NCBI GenBank assembly: GCA_002291955.1
Contig: DBBA01000031.1
Location: 1-12,704 of the forward strand
Direction: 5' to 3'
Length of the DNA: 12,704 bases
Source of the DNA: Rhodobacteraceae bacterium UBA996
Lineage (GTDB): Bacteria; Pseudomonadota; Alphaproteobacteria; Rhodobacterales; Rhodobacteraceae
Shown: piece after piece, positions 1 through 6,642 of the stretch
Layout: the number at the start of each line of letters is the position of its first letter
Numbering within the stretch: the stretch's first letter is position 1
Notes under the pieces: model-generated
What the model was told of the DNA's origin: nothing
What the model saw: the letters and a program-made list of their open reading frames with translations, nothing else
The model's database searches: none
Translations under genes and position numbers: made by a program

Positions 1-582
1 CGGGGCATCGGGGATCGTCGCGGGGATATCGGCGATGGTGCGGGCATTGGCGGTGACATTCTCGCCCTCGGTCCCGTCGCCGCGGGTTGCGGCCTGCACG
101 AGGATTCCCTGTTCGTAGCGCAGCGACAGCGACAGGCCGTCGATCTTCGGCTCGGCGGTGCAGGGGATCGGGGTCGCGGGATCGAGGCCGAGATACCGGC
201 GCAGGCCGTCGTGGAAATCGTGGATGTCCTGTGCCGAGAAGGCGTTCTCGAGCGACAGCATCGGCACCGCGTGGCGCACCTTGGCAAAGGTCTCGGACGG
301 AGCGGCGCCGACCCGGGCCGAGGGACTGTCAGGCCGCACAAGATCGGGAAAGCGGGCTTCGATGGCGGCGTTGCGGCGCTTCAGCCGGTCATAGTCGGCA
401 TCCGGGATCTCGGGCGCATCGTCGCGGTGGTAGGCCGCATCGGCCCGGGCGATGGCCGCGGCAAGACGGCCGAGCTCGGCACGCGCTTCGGCCGCGGTCA
501 GGCTGGCGACATCGGTGTCGGACGGGGCGGACCCGGACGTGTCGGGGCGACCTGCCCGGCCCGCGTTACGCTTCTCTGCCAC
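1..582 (-). CDS. ligA: NAD-dependent DNA ligase LigA, N-terminal part (runs off window edge)
   Basis: LigA seals nicks in replication and repair, using NAD+ as adenylate donor. The 194 residues visible are the Ia domain (helical, NMN-binding, with Tyr and Asp residues in the segment AYHRDDAPEIPDADYD) and the first part of the adenylation domain. The nucleotidyltransferase motif KIDG is seen at about residue 146, whose Lys is the adenylated residue, followed by a TRGDG segment. The protein continues past base 1; the family is usually about 670-720 residues. I chose the GTG at 580-582 because a GGGCGGGG stretch lies about 10 bases upstream and the conserved N-terminus then begins about 25 residues in. 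The frame stays open further upstream, to a stop at 673-675, and another GTG lies at 604-606 without a ribosome binding site. It lies downstream of ctrA on the same strand, about 150 bases away. Confidence 0.96.
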   Translation of the reverse strand, partial: MAEKRNAGRAGRPDTSGSAPSDTDVASLTAAEARAELGRLAAAIARADAAYHRDDAPEIPDADYDRLKRRNAAIEARFPDLVRPDSPSARVGAAPSETFAKVRHAVPMLSLENAFSAQDIHDFHDGLRRYLGLDPATPIPCTAEPKIDGLSLSLRYEQGILVQAATRGDGTEGENVTANARTIADIPATIPDAP

Positions 583-732
583 GGTTCGACCCCGCCCGTT
601 TCGCACGGCGACGCCGTGCCACGGCGATGTGTTAGGTCCGCCAACCCCGGCGGTCCAGTCCGCGGGCGGCCATCATGCCCAGGAACGGGCCGCCGATGAC
701 CTGCAGCCGGTCAGGGTCGCGCGGCAGCCGGG

Positions 733-1446
733 TCAGGCCCCGACGGCGATGCGGCGGTCGCGGGTCGCAGCCTCGGGGTCGCGCAGGACATAGCCGCGGC
801 CCCAGACCGTCTCGATGTAGCTGTCCCCGCCGGTGGCCGTCGCAAGCTTCTTGCGGAGCTTGCAGATGAAGACGTCGATGATCTTGAGCTCGGGCTCGTC
901 CATGCCGCCGTAGAGATGGTTCAGGAACATCTCCTTCGTCAGGGTCGTGCCCTTGCGCAGGCTGAGCAGCTCCAGCATCTGGTATTCCTTGCCGGTCAGG
1001 TGCACCGGCTGGCCCGCGGCATCGACCGTCTTGGCATCCAGGTTGACCTCGATCTTGCCGGTGCGGATGACGGACTGCGCATGGCCCTTGGACCGGCGGA
1101 TGATGGCGTGGATGCGCGCCACCAGTTCCTCGCGGTGGAAGGGCTTGGTCAGATAGTCGTCGGCGCCGAAGCCGAAGCCGCGGATCTTGTTCTCGGTATC
1201 GTCGACGCCCGACAGGATCAGGATCGGCGTGTCCACGCGGGCCATCCGCAGCTGGCGCAGCACCTCGTGCCCGTTCATGTCGGGCAGGTTCAGGTCGAGC
1301 AGGATCAGGTCGTAGTCGTAGAGCTTGGCGAGATCGATCCCCTCCTCCCCCATGTCGGTCGCGTAGACATTGAGGTTGGCATGCGTCAGCATCAGTTCGA
1401 TGCTGCGCGAGGTTGTGGGGTCGTCTTCAACCAGAAGGATCCGCAT
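733..1446 (-). CDS. ctrA: Cell-cycle response regulator CtrA
   Basis: CtrA is the OmpR/PhoB-type master regulator of cell cycle, motility and gene-transfer-agent genes in alphaproteobacteria. It is phosphorylated by the CckA-ChpT relay and binds TTAA-N7-TTAA sites. The 237 residues show a receiver domain (acidic pair D8/D9, phospho-acceptor D51 in LILLDLNLP, S79, K101 in DYLTKPF) followed by a winged-helix output domain from about residue 125 that ends with the typical ETVWGRGYVLRDP strand. The length is normal for the family. The C-terminus is VGA rather than the AA pair of Caulobacter that serves ClpXP proteolysis. GGAG lies just upstream of the ATG. It is preceded on the same strand by sciP, which encodes its known inhibitor partner, and a near-consensus CtrA box lies 53-67 bases upstream of the ATG, consistent with autoregulation. 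Confidence 0.98.
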   Translation of the reverse strand: MRILLVEDDPTTSRSIELMLTHANLNVYATDMGEEGIDLAKLYDYDLILLDLNLPDMNGHEVLRQLRMARVDTPILILSGVDDTENKIRGFGFGADDYLTKPFHREELVARIHAIIRRSKGHAQSVIRTGKIEVNLDAKTVDAAGQPVHLTGKEYQMLELLSLRKGTTLTKEMFLNHLYGGMDEPELKIIDVFICKLRKKLATATGGDSYIETVWGRGYVLRDPEAATRDRRIAVGA

Positions 1447-1498
1447 CTCGGGGTCTCCACGCTCCTGTCACCGTCCGTCGCAGACTGGCCGACAATGG

Positions 1499-1513
1499 TT
1501 AATCGCCCGTTAC
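1499..1513 (-). promoter_or_regulatory. Candidate CtrA box upstream of ctrA
   Basis: On the plus strand the sequence reads TTAA, 7 bases, TTAC, which matches the CtrA consensus TTAA-N7-TTAA at 7 of 8 positions with exact spacing. It lies in the 94-base gap between the sciP stop and the ctrA start. Autoregulation of ctrA is known in Caulobacter. That this site is bound here is inference. Confidence 0.55.
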
Positions 1514-1540
1514 CGGTTCCTTGCATGTTCTCATTTCTAC

Positions 1541-1819
1541 CTATGGTTGTCTATAACGTTGCAGTGTCGTTGCCTTGAGCGCGACCTCGCCGTGCCGGTG
1601 GACGGCCTCCTGCCAGCTGTCGAGTTCGTCCTCGCTCAGGTCCCACGTCGCCACCGCCTCGGCCCGGGTGATCAGCCCGTGGTCGACCGCGCGCACGACG
1701 GCGGCCTTGCGGCTGGCCACCCAGCGCCGGGTGGACGGCGGCGGGAGGTCGGCGCGGGTCATGATCGTGCCGTCCGGCAGGGTGACGGCACGCGGACCGT
1801 CGATCTTCTTGAGATACAT
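1541..1819 (-). CDS. sciP: CtrA inhibitory protein SciP (DUF1153 family)
   Basis: This is a 92-residue protein with the DUF1153 signature: a GPRAVTLPDGTIMTRADLPPP segment at about residues 8-28, then TRRWVASRKAAVV, then a helix-turn-helix-like stretch ending in WQEAVHRHG at about residues 69-77. In Caulobacter SciP binds CtrA and blocks its recruitment of RNA polymerase, and sciP itself is CtrA-activated in G1 cells. The start ATG follows AAAGGGGTG at a good distance. It is directly upstream of ctrA on the same strand, so regulator and anti-activator are linked. The residues after about 78 (EVALKATTLQRYRQP) form a short tail typical of the family in Rhodobacterales. Identification rests on the recognisable motif block. 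Confidence 0.93.
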   Translation of the reverse strand: MYLKKIDGPRAVTLPDGTIMTRADLPPPSTRRWVASRKAAVVRAVDHGLITRAEAVATWDLSEDELDSWQEAVHRHGEVALKATTLQRYRQP

Positions 1820-1867
1820 CGCGTTACACCCCTTTCAGGCCCCGGGGCGCACCCTGCGCCGCCGCGC

Positions 1868-1882
1868 TTAAGGGACGGTGAA
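1868..1882. promoter_or_regulatory. Candidate CtrA box between sciP and mnmA
   Basis: TTAA, 7 bases, TGAA gives a 7 of 8 match to TTAA-N7-TTAA with exact spacing. It lies about 49 bases upstream of the sciP ATG and 62 bases upstream of the mnmA ATG, next to the putative mnmA -35. CtrA control of sciP is known in Caulobacter, and by position the site could serve that role here. A single 7 of 8 match could also arise by chance. Confidence 0.42.
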
Positions 1883-1890
1883 GCGATGCC

Positions 1891-1918
1891 TTGCGAATAC
1901 CCTGCATTTTCCTATATT
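1891..1918 (+). promoter_or_regulatory. Putative sigma70 promoter of mnmA
   Basis: TTGCGA at 1891-1896 and TATATT at 1913-1918 are separated by 16 bases, about 25 bases before the mnmA start codon. This is one of few AT-rich spots in the gap. It is read by eye from consensus similarity only. Confidence 0.45.
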
Positions 1919-1943
1919 TCCTCGGTTCCCCGGAGTTGCTGCG

Positions 1944-3092
1944 ATGCCACTGGATGCCCCCCGCTCGGGCCTGAACTCGCTGGGCCTGCCCAAGGCCCCG
2001 GCCGACACGCGCGTGGTCGTCGCCATGTCGGGTGGCGTCGACTCCTCGGCCGTGGCCGCGCTCTTGAAGTCGCAGGGATACGATGTCGTGGGCGTCACGC
2101 TGCAGCTCTACGACCACGGGGCGGCGCTGGCGAAGAAAGGGGCCTGTTGCGCGGGGCGCGACATCCATGATGCCCGGCGGGTGGCTGAGACGATGGGATT
2201 TCCGCACTATGTGCTCGACTACGAGAACGTGTTTCGCGAATCGGTGATGGACGAATTCGCGGAAAGCTATCTGGCAGGGGCGACGCCGGTGCCCTGCATC
2301 CGCTGCAACGAACGGGTGAAGTTCAAGGACCTGCTGGCCACGGCCAGGGACCTTGACGCCGACTGCATGGCCACCGGCCACTATATCCGCCGGATGATGG
2401 GGCCGGGGGGACCGGAACTGCATCGCGCGGCGGACCCGGCCCGCGACCAGAGCTATTTCCTGTTCTCGACCACGCGGGAGCAGCTCGATTTCCTGCGCTT
2501 TCCCCTGGGCGGGCTGGCGACCAAGGCCGAGACCCGCGCGCTTGCCGCGCAATTCGGGCTGGCCGTGGCCGACAAGCCGGACAGCCAGGACATCTGCTTT
2601 GTCCCGAACGGCGACTATGCCGCGGTGGTCGAGAAGCTGCGCCCCGGCGCCGGCCAGCCGGGCGAGATCGTGGATGCGGAGGGCAACGTGCTGGGCACGC
2701 ACCCGGGCGTGATCCACTTCACCATCGGGCAGCGCCGGGGGCTGGGGATCGGCGGGCTCGCGGAGCCCATGTATGTGGTCCGGCTGGACGTGGACCGGCG
2801 GCAGGTTGTGGTCGGCCCCAAGGCGATGCTCGCCACCCGCCGGGTGCCGGTGCGCGAGGTCAACTGGCTTGGCGATGGCGGCTTTGCAGACGCGGCCGAG
2901 CGGGTGGTGGACGTGCGCATCCGCTCCACCCGCCCCCCGCGCGAGGCGGTGCTGCGTCCGCTGTCGGCGACCGAGGCCGAGGTGGAACTGGTCGTGGCCG
3001 AGGACGGGGTCAGCCCCGGACAGGCCTGCGTGTTCTATGCGCCTGACAGCACCCGGGTGCTGGGCGGCGGCTGGATCTGGCGCGGGGCCTGA
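1944..3092 (+). CDS. mnmA: tRNA-specific 2-thiouridylase MnmA
   Basis: MnmA transfers sulfur (relayed from IscS through Tus-type carriers) to U34 of tRNA-Lys, -Glu and -Gln, with ATP activation of the base. The 382 residues show the PP-loop SGGVDSS at 29-35, CCAG with DARRVAE downstream, the catalytic Cys121 in RCNERVKF, a GHYIRR segment, the second catalytic cysteine Cys218 in DSQDICF, and the central and C-terminal barrel domains (FTIGQRRGLGI at about 255-265). I chose the ATG at 1944 because GGAG lies 9 bases upstream and the typical start MPLD..GLNSLG follows. The frame extends 22 codons further upstream to an ATG at 1878, but those residues lack family similarity and overlap the promoter. 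It diverges from sciP and converges with the secreted-protein gene. Confidence 0.97.
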   Translation: MPLDAPRSGLNSLGLPKAPADTRVVVAMSGGVDSSAVAALLKSQGYDVVGVTLQLYDHGAALAKKGACCAGRDIHDARRVAETMGFPHYVLDYENVFRESVMDEFAESYLAGATPVPCIRCNERVKFKDLLATARDLDADCMATGHYIRRMMGPGGPELHRAADPARDQSYFLFSTTREQLDFLRFPLGGLATKAETRALAAQFGLAVADKPDSQDICFVPNGDYAAVVEKLRPGAGQPGEIVDAEGNVLGTHPGVIHFTIGQRRGLGIGGLAEPMYVVRLDVDRRQVVVGPKAMLATRRVPVREVNWLGDGGFADAAERVVDVRIRSTRPPREAVLRPLSATEAEVELVVAEDGVSPGQACVFYAPDSTRVLGGGWIWRGA

Positions 3093-3121
3093 GGGCGACC
3101 GGGTGTGGCGTCCGCCTCGGT

Positions 3122-4075
3122 TCAGCCCCCGCCAGGCGGCATGAACTGCAGGTCCGTGCCAGTCCAGGCCACCACGTTCTGGCATTGCGCCGGGCGGGTC
3201 GTCTGGGGACACCCGCCTGCCGTGGTCCCGGTCAAGAGCCGTGTCCGCCCGTCGGGCCCGGCTTCTAGCCGCACGCCCACCGCAAGGAAATCGGCGAAGG
3301 GGCGGCGGTCGGGACGGGTCGAGAGATACACCTGCACCGCACAGTTCGCCGCCCCGCAATAGGGCCTTGGGTTGCCGACGAGGCAGGTGATCGCGGCCCA
3401 GTCGATGACGAGGTCGGCGATCCCGTCGCCGTCGATGTCGCCGGTCTGCGCGTAGCCCGGCTGCATGTCGGCGTTGCTGCCGCAGCCCGCGACGATGTCG
3501 ATGGTGGCGTCCGACAGCATCGCGGTCGTCTCGGGATGCGCGGCCGGCGCCTGCGCCTGCCACCGCGACGTGCAATGCGCGGTGATGGACGCGAGGCCTT
3601 CCGCGAACCCCGTCGCCGGATGCACGGCCACGGGGGCGCCACCGGCCCAGACCTGCAGGTCAGCGCCCTGCGGCACGGCCGCGAACAGCGGGTCGGCCAG
3701 CGACAGGCGCTGCACGAAGCCCATGCCGTTCAGCTCGTCCCAGTAGGGGTTCGGCAGACCGAACCCCTGCCCGCCCGCAACCAGCAGGATATCGCCGCGC
3801 ATCATCCCCGGTTCGGCCCCGGGGAACGGCTGAAGCCCGGGGTGGCGGATGGCGAGGTCCACGGTGCCCGGGTCGGTCAGCATGGGCTCGTCGGACGGCG
3901 GCAGGCCCGGGCCGCCCGGGGTCGGCCCGCCGCACCACAGGAACAGGGTCTGGTCGGGCGAGACAAGCCAGCCCTCGAACCAGGCGCCGTTGTCGTCAAG
4001 CCCCACCTCCCAGGCCCGGACCGGAGGCGAGAGCAGGAGGGCGGCCCCGAGGGCCAGGCAAAGCAAGCCGCGCAT
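3122..4075 (-). CDS. Secreted protein of unknown function with a DxDGDG calcium-binding-like loop
   Basis: This is a 317-residue protein starting with a clear Sec signal peptide: MRG, a hydrophobic LLCLALGAALLL core, and a probable cleavage after PPVRA at about residue 21. The mature part holds eight cysteines, suggesting disulfide bonds in the periplasm, and one loop TGDIDGDGIADLVIDW that resembles the repeat-type Dx(D/N)GDGxxD calcium loop of FG-GAP or dockerin-like proteins. No enzyme motif is recognised. It resembles proteins usually annotated as hypothetical in Rhodobacteraceae. I chose the ATG at 4075 because the signal peptide begins there. A GTG at 4114 would add 13 residues encoded by a GC-rich palindrome and is unlikely. 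It is convergent with mnmA, with only 29 bases between stops and no obvious terminator. Confidence 0.8.
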   Translation of the reverse strand: MRGLLCLALGAALLLSPPVRAWEVGLDDNGAWFEGWLVSPDQTLFLWCGGPTPGGPGLPPSDEPMLTDPGTVDLAIRHPGLQPFPGAEPGMMRGDILLVAGGQGFGLPNPYWDELNGMGFVQRLSLADPLFAAVPQGADLQVWAGGAPVAVHPATGFAEGLASITAHCTSRWQAQAPAAHPETTAMLSDATIDIVAGCGSNADMQPGYAQTGDIDGDGIADLVIDWAAITCLVGNPRPYCGAANCAVQVYLSTRPDRRPFADFLAVGVRLEAGPDGRTRLLTGTTAGGCPQTTRPAQCQNVVAWTGTDLQFMPPGGG

Positions 4076-4093
4076 GTGACACCAAGGGTCCGC

Positions 4094-4287
4094 GCGGGGG
4101 CTCTGCCCCCGCACCCCCGGGATACTTTAGACAGGATGAAGGGAAAAGGACAGGGTTGCAGCGTTGGGACGACGCGGGCCCTTGCCCCGGTGGCGCACCC
4201 GCCGCCGCAGGCGGCCCGGCCCAACTCCGAGGGTCCCCGGGGCGTCAGCCCCGGGCGGCCCGAGGGGGCGGGAGAGCCTCCGCCCCC
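4094..4287. repeat. Cluster of GC-rich hairpins, dispersed-repeat-like
   Basis: At least four inverted repeats lie in this gap between two minus-strand genes: a perfect 8-bp stem at 4094-4101/4105-4112 with a TCT loop; a 6-bp stem at 4201-4206/4210-4215; an 8-bp stem at 4236-4243/4248-4255; and a 10-bp stem with one bulged base at 4264-4274/4278-4287. The first, with the following CACCCCCGG and ATACTTTAGACAGGATGAAG-like tail, resembles a short palindromic element that I recognise as recurrent in Rhodobacteraceae intergenic regions. That identification is from memory. The tract may also act as the 3' boundary of the amidohydrolase transcript. No ORF is supported here. Confidence 0.6.
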
Positions 4288-4304
4288 CCCCTGCCCGCGT
4301 GTCT

Positions 4305-5777
4305 TCAGGCGCGGAACAGATCCTGCGCCACGCCCGCCCGGTCGAACAGGCCGTCACGGCTGGCCTCGAGTTCGCGGCGCAGCTTCTCCATGTCGTGGCC
4401 CAGAAGCCTGCCCTGCCACTTGCGCACCTGCCCTGCGCAGATGACTGTCCCCACGTTCGTACGGTCCATCAGCGTGACCACCGCGCCCGGGACGTGGTTC
4501 AGGGGCGCCACGTTGGGCAGGCGGGCGTCCAGCAGCACGATGTCGGCCTCCTTGCCCGGGGTCAGGCTGCCGGTGCGGCCGTCGAGCTTCAGACCCCGCG
4601 CGCCCTCGATCGTCGCCATGCGGATCACGTCGAGCGCCGACAGAAGCTTCGGGTAGTCCTCGCCCGCGAGCGCCTTTTCGTTCGCGAACATGCGCTGGAG
4701 CGTGATTGTCGCCCGCATCTGGGTGAAGGGGTCGGCCGACATGGTGCATTCCACGTCCGACGACAGCGACGGCCACATCCCGAGGTCGAGGCACTTCTGG
4801 ATCGGCGGGACCCCGTGGCGCATCTGCATCTCGATCGGCACCGACAGCGACACGTGCGACCCGGCATCGGCCGCGGCGCGCCACGCCATGTCGCTCATCC
4901 CGGTCATGTGGATGAAGATGTTGTCGGGGCCGAACTTGCCCGCCTGCGCCAGCGCATCAAAGGTGGGCTGCATGCCGAAGGTGCCCACCACGTGCAGGGC
5001 GATGGGGATGTTCAACTCGCGCCCGATGGCCCAGGCTTCCTCGTGGAACGGCAGGTAGATCTCGCCACCCATCACCATCGTCACCAGGTCGTCATCGGAC
5101 GCGAAGTGATGCGCCTTCACCCGCCGCGCGTCGCCCGGATACTTCGCGGCGTCACCCCAGCCTTCGAAATAGCCCAGCACCGCCCGGCGCCCCGTCGCCC
5201 GCAGCGCCTGCACGGCGGCATCGGTGTGCTCGGGCGAGTGGTGGATCTGGCTCACGTCCAGGACGGTGGTCACGCCCGCGTCGATCTGGGCCAGTCCGCC
5301 GTAGAGTTCCGAGATCGCCACGTCCTCGGGCGTGTAGAGGACGCTGAACTTCTGCAGCATCCATTCGTAGTAATTCGCCGCACTTTCGGGGCGGCCGTCG
5401 TTCACCAGGATCGCGTCAGGCAGCAGGCTGCGCAGCGCGGTCTCGAACTGGTGGTGGTGGGTGTCGATGAAGCCGGGCATCACCACATGGCCGGTCGCGT
5501 CGATCACCGCGGCGTCGGGCGCGTCGATCCGGGGGGCGACGGCGACGATCTTCGCGTCTTCGATCAGCACGTCGGCCTGCGCGTGGTTGCCGATCGCGGG
5601 GTCCATCGTGATGACATGCCCGCCCCGGATCAGCGTCCGGCGACCGGGCACACCGATCCCCTGCGGCATCGCGGCCGGCGCGGTTGCCGTCCCGCCACCC
5701 GTACCCTCGGCCGCCCGCACCGGCGCGCGCCGCGCGCCGCCCGCCAGCATCCGTGCCTCGTCACACATCCTGCACAT
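4305..5777 (-). CDS. Amidohydrolase superfamily enzyme (AtzA/TrzN/cytosine-deaminase-like)
   Basis: This is a 490-residue metal-dependent hydrolase of the type that deaminates or dechlorinates N-heterocycles or hydrolyses cyclic amides. Visible are an N-terminal beta-sandwich strand (LIRGGHVITMD at about 50-59), the metal-binding DTHHH at 105-109 after PGFI, H262 (IALHV), H290 (FIHMTG), D341 in SSDVE, and the C-terminal GSLTPGKEADIVLLD closing motif. These are the expected ligands of a mononuclear site. Substrate cannot be read from sequence. The ATG at 5777 follows GGGAGGA by 10 bases. The first 45 residues are odd: MCRMCDE begins as in some Tat-exported relatives, but no twin-arginine hydrophobic stretch follows. 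It starts 30 bases after the IclR gene stop and is probably the last gene of that operon. It may act on a substrate or intermediate of the aromatic pathway encoded beside it. Confidence 0.85.
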   Translation of the reverse strand: MCRMCDEARMLAGGARRAPVRAAEGTGGGTATAPAAMPQGIGVPGRRTLIRGGHVITMDPAIGNHAQADVLIEDAKIVAVAPRIDAPDAAVIDATGHVVMPGFIDTHHHQFETALRSLLPDAILVNDGRPESAANYYEWMLQKFSVLYTPEDVAISELYGGLAQIDAGVTTVLDVSQIHHSPEHTDAAVQALRATGRRAVLGYFEGWGDAAKYPGDARRVKAHHFASDDDLVTMVMGGEIYLPFHEEAWAIGRELNIPIALHVVGTFGMQPTFDALAQAGKFGPDNIFIHMTGMSDMAWRAAADAGSHVSLSVPIEMQMRHGVPPIQKCLDLGMWPSLSSDVECTMSADPFTQMRATITLQRMFANEKALAGEDYPKLLSALDVIRMATIEGARGLKLDGRTGSLTPGKEADIVLLDARLPNVAPLNHVPGAVVTLMDRTNVGTVICAGQVRKWQGRLLGHDMEKLRRELEASRDGLFDRAGVAQDLFRA

Positions 5778-5807
5778 GGATGAAGTTCCTCCCGCAAGTT
5801 TCTGGAT

Positions 5808-6638
5808 TCATGTGCCGAAGACAGACCCCAGCACCGGATACCTTGCGACCGACGCGCCAATGCGCGACGCCACCGCGCGCAGTTCGGCCAGGCGGTCGCG
5901 GATCATGTCGTCGGGCGTGGTCAGCCCCGTGTAGCCCGAGGAGTTCAGTGCCGCGACCGTGCGTCCATCCGGGCCCCGGACCGGCACGGCCAGCGCGGTG
6001 ATCCCGTAGTCGAGCTGATCGACGGTCGTGGCATAGCCATCCACGCGCACCGTCAGGATCGCCTGCCGCAACACCTCGGGGTCGGTTTCCGTTCGGGTCG
6101 TCAGCTTTTCGGGCTGCGCCCGGGCCAGCCAAGCGTCCAGCGCGCCATCGGGCAGCCCTGCCAGCAGCACCCGGCCAAGCGAGGTCGCATAGGCCGGATA
6201 GCGCGCGCCCACCACCGCTGTCGCCCGCCGCGCGCGACTGGCCGACGCATGGGCGATGTACAGCACCTCATGCCCCACCAGCACGGCGACCGAACAGGCA
6301 TCGCCAAAGGTCTCGACCACGTGGCGCACCTCGGGGCCCAGCACCTCGTCCACCCGGGCGGACGAATAGAACGCGCCGCCGAGGATCATCACCTTCGGCG
6401 TCAGGTGGAACCGCTTGCCCCGCTGGCCCACGTACCCCAGCGCCATCAGCGTCAGCAGGCTGCGCCGCGCGGCGGCGGGCGTGGTGCCGGTGCGCCGCGC
6501 GATGTCGGACAGGGTCATGTCGGGGTGGCGGGCGTCGAAGCTTTCGATCACCGCGATGCCCTTGGCCAGCGCCTCGACGAAGTCCCCGCCCCGCGCCGTG
6601 CGTTCCGCCGGTCCACCGTCCCCCGACATACCGTCCAT
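5808..6638 (-). CDS. IclR-family transcriptional regulator (PcaR/PobR-like)
   Basis: This is a 276-residue regulator with an N-terminal winged helix (about residues 22-85: ALAKGIAVIESF, then TLSDIARRTG and AAARRSLLTLMALGYV) and a C-terminal IclR effector domain (VGARYPAYATSLGRVLLAG; the DYGITALAVPVRG segment near residue 220; SSGYTGLT). The PcaR/PcaU/PobR branch of the family controls aromatic catabolism, which agrees with the adjoining dioxygenase gene. I prefer the ATG at 6638 (GAGGG 8 bases upstream), although a GTG one codon earlier and an ATG at 6629 are possible. It begins only four bases after the dioxygenase stop codon, so the two are probably translationally coupled. Likely target: the 24-bp palindrome at 7596-7619 in the divergent control region. 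Confidence 0.92.
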   Translation of the reverse strand: MDGMSGDGGPAERTARGGDFVEALAKGIAVIESFDARHPDMTLSDIARRTGTTPAAARRSLLTLMALGYVGQRGKRFHLTPKVMILGGAFYSSARVDEVLGPEVRHVVETFGDACSVAVLVGHEVLYIAHASASRARRATAVVGARYPAYATSLGRVLLAGLPDGALDAWLARAQPEKLTTRTETDPEVLRQAILTVRVDGYATTVDQLDYGITALAVPVRGPDGRTVAALNSSGYTGLTTPDDMIRDRLAELRAVASRIGASVARYPVLGSVFGT

Positions 6639-6642
6639 CACC

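Noticed and set aside
1824..3575. 583-codon open frame on the minus strand
   Set aside because: It is antisense to mnmA and runs into part of the secreted-protein gene in the wrong frame; no recognisable domain.
4164..5783. 539-codon open frame on the plus strand
   Set aside because: It lies over the amidohydrolase on the other strand; it is rich in His/Arg/Gly with no domain pattern, as expected of an antisense frame in GC-rich DNA, whereas the minus strand has a full set of family motifs.
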